From Oscillibacter ruminantium GH1 (lineage in GTDB: Bacteria; Bacillota; Clostridia; Oscillospirales; Oscillospiraceae), in assembly GCF_000307265.1 (NCBI RefSeq), contig NZ_DF158897.1:525252-589251 (forward strand): a DNA stretch of 64,000 bases, in the 5' to 3' direction. The position numbers were made by a program, and so were the translations under genes. Shown one piece after another: positions 55,393-62,861 of this stretch. The notes under the pieces are model-generated. The model did no database searches and was not told the origin of the DNA. It saw nothing but the letters and a program-made list of their open reading frames with translations. Numbering within the stretch: the first letter of the stretch is position 1; the number at the start of each line of letters is the position of its first letter.

Positions 55393-55546
55393 TATGTTAG
55401 GTAGCAACCTCATGGTTCTGTTTTGCTTTGTATTTATGCGGTTTTTAGTGTTTGCTTATACGTAAGAAGAGTGCCATTATAGACACCCCCTTATAGTAAA
55501 AATCTGAAATTAGAAAAATTTTTTTGCCAACCATACTATAGCACAA
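55393..55546. repeat. 154-bp direct repeat (copy 2)
   Basis: Near-identical to 54531-54683 in the same orientation and separated from it by 709 bp. The two copies frame the 140-residue hypothetical gene. This is what two tandem element ends, or a small element with long direct terminal repeats, would leave. Confidence 0.85.
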
Positions 55547-55584
55547 ACTAATGAAAATTTGAAGCAATAAAATATTCTGTGAGC

Positions 55585-56463
55585 TTACAGGTTAAAGTCT
55601 TTTGACAAGTCCTCAAACATTTTTGAACTTTGGAACTCTTCCATTCTAGATTCTACTCGCTCATTTATCACGTTTCTTTGTTTATCACTTATTTTAGATG
55701 CTAATTCTTTTGCATTCTTTAACATATCAAGCAGTTCGTTCCCACATGCACCTGCAAGTTTTTGATTTGAAGCCTTTATTACACCTTCTCCATTTGTTAT
55801 CTCCGTGTTAACTAATATCTCCCTATCGCCCTTGCTATATAATGTAAATAAAACTATACCCATCATATTAGTAATTGTCGCATAGGTTTTTAATTCTTTG
55901 TTAAAAAAAGTGTAACTTCCAATACTTCTATGCATTGTGGCATGAGGCCTCGTGTCAACCAGCTCTTGCATTATAGATTGTATATCCTCGAAAAAGAAAA
56001 TGTGGTGCTCTATACCTTCAACTTTCTCTTCTTCTTTTAAAAGATACCGCCTCATTCTTCCTTCTCTATCAATAAGACACTCTAATGTTTCTACATCAAT
56101 ATCTACTTCTTTGGAGTGTTGTACAAAGTCCAATATATCCAAATATAAGCTTCTCCAACTGAGAGAAGTTAGAAAATAATAAATGTCTTTATCGTATTGA
56201 AATTCTTTTTTTCCACCAGACATATATGGATGAAAAAAGGTATTTGCAAATTTAGTTTCATATGTACTAAATAAATCCTCACATTTGCCACATAGTAAAT
56301 AATGCTTTTCACTATCTTGAACTACTCTGTCAGGGTTATCTAAACTCCTTATTGCACTCACTGATGTCTTCTTTAAATAGCGAACTACAAATTTGGGTAC
56401 TATGTGACTTAATTCTAAGACTTCAACGGTTTCTCTGCATAAAGCACATTGTTTATCTGACAT
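55585..56463 (-). CDS. HNH-like zinc-finger endonuclease-type protein
   Basis: A 292-residue protein. The N-terminus has an HNH/McrA-like arrangement: CALC at residues 6-9, the motif ELSHIVPKF with His20, then CGKC at 58-61 followed by acidic residues. The rest is helical and charged, with no recognised domain, ending in a likely coiled coil (about residues 240-292). HNH proteins with this layout occur in restriction and toxin systems, but the exact catalytic residues are not certain. It is the last gene of the three-gene putative defence module; 86 bp separate it from the DUF6236-like gene. Confidence 0.6.
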   Translation of the reverse strand: MSDKQCALCRETVEVLELSHIVPKFVVRYLKKTSVSAIRSLDNPDRVVQDSEKHYLLCGKCEDLFSTYETKFANTFFHPYMSGGKKEFQYDKDIYYFLTSLSWRSLYLDILDFVQHSKEVDIDVETLECLIDREGRMRRYLLKEEEKVEGIEHHIFFFEDIQSIMQELVDTRPHATMHRSIGSYTFFNKELKTYATITNMMGIVLFTLYSKGDREILVNTEITNGEGVIKASNQKLAGACGNELLDMLKNAKELASKISDKQRNVINERVESRMEEFQSSKMFEDLSKDFNL

Positions 56464-56549
56464 AATACGTCACCTCCAGTTTTAGTAAGCTTCTTTTGTA
56501 TGACAAGATAATGGCTCTCCAAGTGCACTTCTAATAAGCAAATAAACAT

Positions 56550-57644
56550 TTAATCCCTTAAAAAATGATTAAGGTTGTCCATTAAATACATTTGATACCC
56601 AGTATGTAGATTATTGTGAAATACCTCCCCTGAATAAAGTCGTGATGTGTGTTGACTTAATTCAAGTAAATAATCGTATTCAAAGTTTTCCTTTAATTTA
56701 TTTATTTTGCTACGGCTTTCCCAAAAAGCACCAACTACCCCTATTCCAAGACCTAATGCACCTAGTTTTTTTAATGTGTCATCAGGCATATTAAAAAATG
56801 ATTGCATAACCGGAAGTGTTGCCGGAACCATAAGACTTTTTACTCCCATCCAACCTAACGTCTTAATATCACTCATACTTTTTTTATACTCTTTAATAGA
56901 TTCTTCAATCTCTTTAAAGTAATCTTCAATAATATCCCGTATAATTGTTTCATCTTCACATGTAGATATTTTTGTGGCTAATTCTTTTATGCTTGTAAAA
57001 AAACGTTGTCGTTCGGTTTTTTTTGTATCTCTAATTCGTATCAATTCTTTAGGAAAAATATCTGTTATACTAATTGGTAAAAATCTGTTAATAGTTATAC
57101 AAGCTAATTGAGTTTGAGATTGTTCTTCATAATCAGATATATTCCCATCATGCTGAAAGAAATTTGAGCCACACCATGCTTCGGCATAGTCAGTAGAGAG
57201 CGATATATTATTCTTTTTTGCAATGTGATTTGCTAAAAACAACATATATATAGAAGCCATATCATGTGGTACATTAAGCCAATTTTTTTCTTTTGAGTTT
57301 TTTGCTAATATAATTTCACGTAGTTTTACATCAGCCTTATCTTTATGCATTCTAATATATTCTTCTTTTTTATAGTTGGACTCATCTAGTGCAGCTGCCC
57401 ACCAAGTTTCTTTTTTACACCCTTTTATAAATTCTTCACTTGCTTCAGAAGAATACTTACTTGGGTCAATATCTCGAATAAAGCCTCCATTATCAATGAG
57501 TTCTTTTACATTTCTAGTGTCTTGTGGCGAATAATCGTTTGGTACAATTCTATATATTTTGTCCCATAATAAAGCCGCAGACCATAGCCATTGGTGACTA
57601 CTAAATTCAATAGTAGGATAGTATAATGTGTAATTATTATCCAT
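56550..57644 (-). CDS. DUF6236-like protein
   Basis: A 364-residue protein. The N-terminus LYYPTIEFSSHQWLWSAALLWDKIYRIVP matches the pattern of the DUF6236 family (a YYP...W...ALxWD.I.RIVP layout). The middle is helical and charged; around residues 265-310 it has two moderately hydrophobic stretches (MGVKSLMVPATLPVMQSFF, LGALGLGIGVVGAFW) that may be membrane-associated. The family has no established function. It follows the nuclease gene by 19 bp and precedes the HNH-like gene. Confidence 0.6.
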   Translation of the reverse strand: MDNNYTLYYPTIEFSSHQWLWSAALLWDKIYRIVPNDYSPQDTRNVKELIDNGGFIRDIDPSKYSSEASEEFIKGCKKETWWAAALDESNYKKEEYIRMHKDKADVKLREIILAKNSKEKNWLNVPHDMASIYMLFLANHIAKKNNISLSTDYAEAWCGSNFFQHDGNISDYEEQSQTQLACITINRFLPISITDIFPKELIRIRDTKKTERQRFFTSIKELATKISTCEDETIIRDIIEDYFKEIEESIKEYKKSMSDIKTLGWMGVKSLMVPATLPVMQSFFNMPDDTLKKLGALGLGIGVVGAFWESRSKINKLKENFEYDYLLELSQHTSRLYSGEVFHNNLHTGYQMYLMDNLNHFLRD

Positions 57645-57663
57645 ATTTTTCTCCTATCCATTT

Positions 57664-58533
57664 TTATTTAATTTCAAAGATTGATTTATTAAAATTCCCT
57701 TCTTCAGCCAAGGCACGAACTTTTGCCCAAAGAAATTCTTTGAAGTCTTTCTTTTGTGATAATGCTATAGCTAGTTCCTGAACAGTCATTAACACAACAT
57801 TAACTGTTCTCCCTGAGGCAAAAGTATTTAAAGCTTCTTCGGAATACCCTGAATAACTAATAAACAAGCCACGAGTAAATCCGGATTTGGAGGACACCTT
57901 TTCATTAAAAATTACAAGATTCCCTTTGTCTATAGGCTTGCTTGTCCATTTTGCTTCCAAGAGATAAACTTCATTATGTAGAATAAAGCTACCATCGATT
58001 TGTTCGCCTTCAATTTTGAAACTACCTCGTGGCTGCAGTCCATTAAGTTCAAAGAATTCTTTTAAATACTTTTCAAAGGCGAATCCCCTTGATTGAGGGC
58101 TTTCGTCAAAGTCAGAAAGGGATTGCAATTCTTTAATATACTTATCATAATCTATAAAATCTGTTATAGGTTCTGATTTTTTATTTTCAGGAGCCTTGTG
58201 CTTGTAAGAGCCTAGCCTACCTATAAGCCTATTGCCTATGTCAGCACATTGTTTGAACACTTCTCTATCTTCGTCATTAACCATGCCCTTTGCCTGCATA
58301 TATCTCATTAACTCTAAAAGCAATTTCCCTACAGAAACATTATCATACTCAGCAATAATTGCTCTAAGTATCTTCGCTTTTGAAAGGTTTGGATACTTTA
58401 CATAAATATCAAAAGATAGTATTTCATAAACAAATTCTTGAAAAGTGCGGTTAGAAAAATCCAAAACATACCCTGAACTCATACCAAATAATCTTTCAAA
58501 ACAGTCTTTTTCTACAAAATTTAGTTTTGCCAA
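57664..58533 (-). CDS. AbiJ-like N-terminal domain fused to PD-(D/E)XK restriction endonuclease
   Basis: A 289-residue probable nuclease. Residues about 20-60 (GYVLDFSNRTFQEFV then NLSKAKILRAII) resemble the AbiJ N-terminal domains found in abortive-infection proteins. The C-terminal half is an Mrr/restriction-type fold: RGFAFEKYLKEFFELNGLQ, the active-site GEQIDGSF (Asp180) and LLEAKW (Glu193, Lys195), then a beta-rich end (RGLFISYSGYSEEAL). This supports a phage-defence role by DNA cleavage. It is the first gene of the module. Confidence 0.7.
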   Translation of the reverse strand: MAKLNFVEKDCFERLFGMSSGYVLDFSNRTFQEFVYEILSFDIYVKYPNLSKAKILRAIIAEYDNVSVGKLLLELMRYMQAKGMVNDEDREVFKQCADIGNRLIGRLGSYKHKAPENKKSEPITDFIDYDKYIKELQSLSDFDESPQSRGFAFEKYLKEFFELNGLQPRGSFKIEGEQIDGSFILHNEVYLLEAKWTSKPIDKGNLVIFNEKVSSKSGFTRGLFISYSGYSEEALNTFASGRTVNVVLMTVQELAIALSQKKDFKEFLWAKVRALAEEGNFNKSIFEIK

Positions 58534-58751
58534 TGTTATTCACCCTCTCCCTTGTTTTTTTCTTTATACTTAAAATATAAAAGGCTCTATATCATACTTA
58601 GTTAAAACTTTATTCTTCTTTTTACTTCACTCTATAGAGATTTAGAAATGTATTTCGGTAGGCTTTTTTGACGCATCATCTAAATGCCATACCACAAAAC
58701 CCCAAGTCACAGTTTACAGTAAAGTGCCAATACAACGGAGCTTAACACTAA
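58534..58751. other. spacer between the defence-like module and the His-Xaa-Ser operon
   Basis: This AT-rich 218-bp gap has no gene. It separates two minus-strand modules, so it should hold the 3' end of the radical SAM operon transcript and the promoter of the nuclease gene; neither a clear terminator nor a clear promoter was identified. Confidence 0.4.
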
Positions 58752-59804
58752 TTAATAATCCTCATGTACTTTACCCCCTATAGCAATATCTTCTCCGTTT
58801 ATGTTATAAACCCCTTTATAATAATCAAATGCATACGGAAGTTCTAGTGTCTTGCCTGTGCTTAGATTATGAGCATAGACCTTATCTTCTATTGAATAGT
58901 AAAGATTTTCTTCATCTACACCAAGTAATTCTGTTATGCCAGATATAACGTCCTTTGGATAATGTTTATTTAAATTAAAGGAAATCACCTTATCGTTATT
59001 CTGTACATATACTCTACCATTAAAATAAAACTTATTTACGTTAGCTAAGGTCCACTTGTTAACACCCTGAAAAGAAGTTAAATAAAGATTATTGCTATAA
59101 TCCAGATACAATATTGTATCTGCTACAATCGTGAAGGTTTTTATATTAGCTTCAAGTACCAAAGCAGGTTCTTGTCCCTCCAAGCTGTATTTATATAGAT
59201 TATTGCCTTTTGAATAATTAACATAGTAAATATCTTTACCCACCAGAAGAACAGTACCCACATTATCGTTTACTATATTTGCCTTTTCAGTTCCGTCATA
59301 ATTACTTGAATACAGCTTTCTATCAGCACCACGATAAATAACCTTGTTATTAGCTATGTTCACTTGAGAAATTGGCTCTGTGTTAACAATGGTTTCTTTA
59401 CCATTAGCATTTAATACGGTCTGATTATTTTCGTTCAAACATGTATAACCATATTGGTTTTCAGCCAAAAGCCCATAATTCAAAGAATGAAAGCCCCTGT
59501 TTCCTAAATAAGCATTTTCATATTTTGAATATAAATCAGCATATCCTAACAATTCTGAGGAGTTTGCTATTTCCGTAATTTTTTCCGTATCCGTTATATT
59601 TACATCCTTAAAGCTATTATAAGAATCGTTTTTATCTCCAAGGTCAAGAGCAAATATAACAACGATTAGTGCTAAAAAAATGCCACCAAAAACTATATTT
59701 CTTTTCTTGAAGTTTGCTTTTCTGCTTTCTAATTTTTCATTTTTCTTTAGATAAGCTATTTCTTGCGCTTCTATATGTTCATCAAGATTTTGTCCTGTAG
59801 CCAT
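58752..59804 (-). CDS. membrane-anchored beta-propeller-like (DUF5050-type) protein
   Basis: A 350-residue protein. Residues 1-35 are cytoplasmic and charged, residues about 36-54 form a transmembrane helix (VFGGIFLALIVVIFALDL), and the rest faces outward. The outer region consists of short repeated beta segments rich in Tyr and Asn (KVIYRGADRKLYSSNYDGTEKANI, DIYYVNYSKGNNLYKYSLEG, TILYLDYSNNLYLTSF), the pattern of DUF5050/propeller-like domains. A GGAGGAC site 8 bases before the ATG overlaps the stop of the preceding small ORF, so it is translated with the operon. Probably a surface sensor or binder. Confidence 0.6.
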   Translation of the reverse strand: MATGQNLDEHIEAQEIAYLKKNEKLESRKANFKKRNIVFGGIFLALIVVIFALDLGDKNDSYNSFKDVNITDTEKITEIANSSELLGYADLYSKYENAYLGNRGFHSLNYGLLAENQYGYTCLNENNQTVLNANGKETIVNTEPISQVNIANNKVIYRGADRKLYSSNYDGTEKANIVNDNVGTVLLVGKDIYYVNYSKGNNLYKYSLEGQEPALVLEANIKTFTIVADTILYLDYSNNLYLTSFQGVNKWTLANVNKFYFNGRVYVQNNDKVISFNLNKHYPKDVISGITELLGVDEENLYYSIEDKVYAHNLSTGKTLELPYAFDYYKGVYNINGEDIAIGGKVHEDY

Positions 59805-59814
59805 TTTGTCCTCC

Positions 59815-59961
59815 TTAAACTATAATAAAGCAGACTATTATTAGTATTGTGGATGCTAATGTTAATGCTGCAGAGCCCCCCGAACTTAATAATTCAAAAG
59901 AATTTATAATAGTTAGTAAAATAATCACCAACCCCATAAAAGTAAGTTTTTTTAGAAGCAA
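59815..59961 (-). CDS. 48-residue two-helix membrane peptide
   Basis: A small ORF beginning with TTG directly after the stop of the 24-residue ORF. It encodes two hydrophobic helices: LTFMGLVIILLTIINSFELL and, after SSGGSAAL, TLASTILIIVCFIIV. An internal ATG gives a 40-residue version. There is no separate ribosome site except GGTGA overlapping the preceding stop, which suggests translational coupling. Its stop codon lies within the AAGGAGGAC ribosome site of the next gene. It is probably a real small membrane protein, but the start is uncertain. Confidence 0.5.
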   Translation of the reverse strand: MLLKKLTFMGLVIILLTIINSFELLSSGGSAALTLASTILIIVCFIIV

Positions 59962-60036
59962 TCACCTTTTTGCTTGTTTTATTTCCAATGATTTGTCCTG
60001 AATACTGGAAATCTCAGTAGTATATTCCTTTTGCAT
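59962..60036 (-). CDS. 24-residue ORF in the His-Xaa-Ser operon
   Basis: A 24-residue peptide starting MQKEYTTEISS and ending KSLEIKQAKR, charged, without Cys or hydrophobic segment. It has a strong AAAGGAG ribosome site 9 bases upstream, in the 62-bp gap after the His-Ser-repeat gene, and its stop (TGA) is adjacent to the next TTG start. It could be a short regulatory or coupling peptide, or a leader for the membrane peptide; no homology is claimed. Confidence 0.35.
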   Translation of the reverse strand: MQKEYTTEISSIQDKSLEIKQAKR

Positions 60037-60098
60037 TACATTCATCTCCTTTGTTACTTACAACAACCATTTTCAGGTGATTACTAAGTCTTAAAATT

Positions 60099-60557
60099 TC
60101 ACTTTATTTTGGGCGTATCTGGAAGAGTAAAACTTGTAGCAATATTGTCTGCCATGGTCATAGCATCACTCGCTGGAGGTGTCTTAATACCAATACCCGA
60201 CATAGACGGCATGGGGTCAACAGGTACAACGTTGGAGTGTGCAGGCTGTACGTTCTGTGTAGCACTACTATGGGAACTATGAGACCCTCCCGAACTTGAA
60301 ACATGAGAAGTATGTGAAACATGAGATTCATGAGAGGAATGTCCACCTGAACCTGAGCTATGAGAGCTATGAGAGCTATGTGACTTATGGGAACTGTGCG
60401 ACCTATGAGCCGCAAAAGCATCCGTTCCTAAAATAACCCCCATTATGAGCATCATAGACCCTATGGTCAGAACTTTATTTCTTGTAATATTACCTTCTTC
60501 TTCATACAAAAAGTCTTCAATTGATTTTATTATCTTAGGCAATAACTTTTCGCTCAT
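60099..60557 (-). CDS. hxsA: His-Xaa-Ser repeat protein (HxsA-like), presumed radical SAM substrate
   Basis: A 152-residue protein. Residues 1-28 are charged and cytoplasmic (IEDFLYEEEGNI), residues 29-49 form a membrane helix or signal (VLTIGSMMLIMGVILGTDAFA), and from residue 51 come thirteen His-Xaa-Ser triplets in exact three-residue spacing: six at 51-68, five at 73-87 and two at 93-98, separated by Gly/Ser linkers. A Pro/Met/Thr-rich tail follows. There is no cysteine in the protein. The triplet repeat, next to two radical SAM genes, defines the His-Xaa-Ser system. The MORN gene ends 2 bp before this start; its last codons supply the AAAGGAGC ribosome site. Confidence 0.8.
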   Translation of the reverse strand: MSEKLLPKIIKSIEDFLYEEEGNITRNKVLTIGSMMLIMGVILGTDAFAAHRSHSSHKSHSSHSSHSSGSGGHSSHESHVSHTSHVSSSGGSHSSHSSATQNVQPAHSNVVPVDPMPSMSGIGIKTPPASDAMTMADNIATSFTLPDTPKIK

Positions 60558-60559
60558 GT

Positions 60560-61456
60560 TTAATTGCTCCTTTCAATGCTAGTGCATCTACCATTTGTCC
60601 ATTTCGTTGTGTAATCCCCATCTGAATTATGGTAGGTATATGTTCCATTTAATGTGCCGTTTATAAAAGTTCCTTTGATATAGGTTGAGCTATCAAAATT
60701 ATAAGTACCCTCACCATTCATAGAATCTTCTGTCCAAGTACCAACATAACTTGTGCCATCTTCCCATGTAAACGTTCCTTGACCATCTCTCTTGCCATTT
60801 GAAAAGGAACCAACATAGTTGCCTATACTTGGAAAAGTCATTGTTCCTGAACCTGATATTGCAGTGTTCAAGTATTCACCCGTATAAATAGTCCCTGTAG
60901 CAAAAGTAATTTCTATATTTTTTGTCAATACTGCATTTTCAACTGATAATTTATATGTACCCGTTTCGTTTGTGAGCGTAATATTGCCATTTGTGAATTC
61001 GTTATCTTCAAAGGTTCCACTATAAATTATGGTATTTGAACTTAATTTGCCCTCGCCTGAAAGCTTATCACTGACCCAACTGCCCGTGTATGTTGAACCA
61101 TCGGGCCAAGTAAACGTACCTTGCCCACTTCTTGCTGAATCGGAAAAGTCACCTTCATAAACTCCTGTTGTATATGTTAATTTTCCGGCACCCGATATTT
61201 CGTTAGAATTCCAAGAGCCTTGATAAACTTCACCTGTATCGAAATAGAATGACCCCTTACCCGTTATATCACCAAGCGCTGTATCACCAGCATATTGGCC
61301 AGAGGGCAACTCTAAATATCTTGTAGAAACGGCATCAGCATTTAACACATCTAGAGTAGGTGTGTTCATAGTGCCTAAAATAGAAACTACAATAACAAAT
61401 ATAAATATAGCTCCTATAACCTTTAATATATTTATAAACCTACTCTTTTTGTTCAT
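60560..61456 (-). CDS. membrane-anchored MORN-repeat protein
   Basis: A 298-residue protein with a short basic start, a transmembrane helix at about residues 10-29 (VIGAIFIFVIVVSILG), then an outward domain of about ten MORN repeats (YEGDF, GQGTFTWPDGSTYTGSW, GSGTMTF, GQGTFTWEDGTSYVGTW, NGEGTYNF). MORN repeats bind lipids or act as protein scaffolds. The ATG at 61456 is preferred over GTG at 61459; both sit behind AGGAG within the end of the hxsB-like gene, giving a 17-20 bp overlap. It lies between the maturase and the repeat protein, suggesting that it presents the substrate or its product at the membrane. Confidence 0.78.
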   Translation of the reverse strand: MNKKSRFINILKVIGAIFIFVIVVSILGTMNTPTLDVLNADAVSTRYLELPSGQYAGDTALGDITGKGSFYFDTGEVYQGSWNSNEISGAGKLTYTTGVYEGDFSDSARSGQGTFTWPDGSTYTGSWVSDKLSGEGKLSSNTIIYSGTFEDNEFTNGNITLTNETGTYKLSVENAVLTKNIEITFATGTIYTGEYLNTAISGSGTMTFPSIGNYVGSFSNGKRDGQGTFTWEDGTSYVGTWTEDSMNGEGTYNFDSSTYIKGTFINGTLNGTYTYHNSDGDYTTKWTNGRCTSIERSN

Positions 61457-62861
61457 CACATTCCACTCCTAACCATTTATTAAAAACCTTCATTTCTTCT
61501 AGTTTGTTATCTTGCAATATTGAGAAGATGATATCTAACATACCGCCATAAATTTGACATCTAAACGATTGTGTATTTCTAAAAAACAAATCATTTTCTT
61601 GTGCCAAGTTTATTACAGGGCATGTCCCACAATAGGGTTGGTAGACACAATCACAGCAATTTAGTTGCCCTTCCAGCAAAGATGCTACACATACAGCCTT
61701 ACAAGTCGAAGACTGTACTAAATCATCATAGCTGCTCTCAAATACATTACCCAATTTAAAGGCATCATTACCCATCTCGTATAACATCCGACCCTCGTCA
61801 CAGGTAAATATAGCACCATCATAAAAATAAGCAATTTGTCCTATTGAAGCTCCACAGGGAGAACGTAGTTCCATATAGTTTTCTGAGTAACCGTCCAAGA
61901 TTTTTTTCAAAAAAATTACTGCATGTCTTTCACAAATATCAATGCCTTCTTGATTAAGTCTTATAATATATCTTAAACAGGTTTCATAAAACTCTAGAAA
62001 TTCAGAAGCAGTATATCCAACCTTATCCCAAACTCTTTCAGCAGTACCCAATTGGGTCAATGGTCTCACAAATATACTAGTCTGATTGCAACTCACATAA
62101 GTATCTATGATTTCTTTTGCATATCTTAAGCTTTCACGAGTAGTTGTCTGAATTGCACCAACCTCATAGCCCCTACCCTGTATGGTCTTAATTCGGTCTA
62201 TTACAACATCATAAGTGCTTTCTCCATTTTGGAAAGACCGGTTACTATTATGTAAAATCTCATTACCATCTAGCGAAGTAGAGATGTTTATTTTATGTTC
62301 AATTAAAAAGTCTAAAATTTCTTCTGTCAGCAGAGATAAGTTGGTAACAATACTAAAGCTGATAATTTTACCCTTCTTATGTTCTTCTGTATATTCAACG
62401 ATGTGTCTCAATACCTCGAAGTTTGCAAGAGGCTCACCACCCTGAAATTCAAAAGTCAAATAGCGTGAAGGAGACGACAAGGCAATATCAACACTTTTTT
62501 CGGCAATTTCATTTGTCATCATATGATGGACTATGTTTATGTCATCTTTTGCTTGACAATAAACACAACTCATATTGCAAACATTGGTTAACACAAATAT
62601 GTGTAAAACTGTTGCACTGAAGAGATAGTTTTTGTTATCTCTTATGTAATATTTTATTTTTTCTGTAAAAACACTATCATGCTCATCATAAATAAAGAAG
62701 TTTTCTTTCAATTTATTATAAACATCTTCTGGCAACTCATTTTTTTGAATTAAAGATTTAAACGTATCTTCAGTTATAAATTGATACTTGCCTGTATCGT
62801 TGGTAATTAAATATAAACGACCAAATTTCTTGAAATTAAAGTAATTTAACAACTTATTCAC
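61440..62861 (-). CDS. hxsB: radical SAM maturase, HxsB-like, with SPASM-type C-terminus
   Basis: A 473-residue radical SAM enzyme. The [4Fe-4S]-SAM motif CNMSCVYC uses Cys95, Cys99 and Cys102, followed by FEFQGGEPLANF and ISTSLDG. The C-terminal region has a cysteine-rich SPASM/twitch-type cluster (LNCCDCVYQPYCGTCP then FRCQIYGGM) for auxiliary Fe-S centres, as in peptide-modifying maturases. The N-terminal 90 residues lack cysteine and may be a substrate-recognition domain. It overlaps hxsC by 4 bp and the MORN gene by about 17 bp. Assignment to HxsB rests on the neighbouring His-Xaa-Ser protein and on the paired HxsC-like gene. Confidence 0.75.
   Translation of the reverse strand: MNKLLNYFNFKKFGRLYLITNDTGKYQFITEDTFKSLIQKNELPEDVYNKLKENFFIYDEHDSVFTEKIKYYIRDNKNYLFSATVLHIFVLTNVCNMSCVYCQAKDDINIVHHMMTNEIAEKSVDIALSSPSRYLTFEFQGGEPLANFEVLRHIVEYTEEHKKGKIISFSIVTNLSLLTEEILDFLIEHKINISTSLDGNEILHNSNRSFQNGESTYDVVIDRIKTIQGRGYEVGAIQTTTRESLRYAKEIIDTYVSCNQTSIFVRPLTQLGTAERVWDKVGYTASEFLEFYETCLRYIIRLNQEGIDICERHAVIFLKKILDGYSENYMELRSPCGASIGQIAYFYDGAIFTCDEGRMLYEMGNDAFKLGNVFESSYDDLVQSSTCKAVCVASLLEGQLNCCDCVYQPYCGTCPVINLAQENDLFFRNTQSFRCQIYGGMLDIIFSILQDNKLEEMKVFNKWLGVECDEQKE

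Noticed and set aside
60027..60083. Alternative 18-residue ORF overlapping the 24-residue peptide
   Set aside because: It has no ribosome site and shares the AAAGGAG of the other frame as coding sequence.
60200..60410. Short tandem repeats in the DNA of the His-Ser protein gene, resembling a CRISPR-like or microsatellite array
   Set aside because: The period is 9 bases (three codons) and follows the protein triplets; there are no spacers of constant length.
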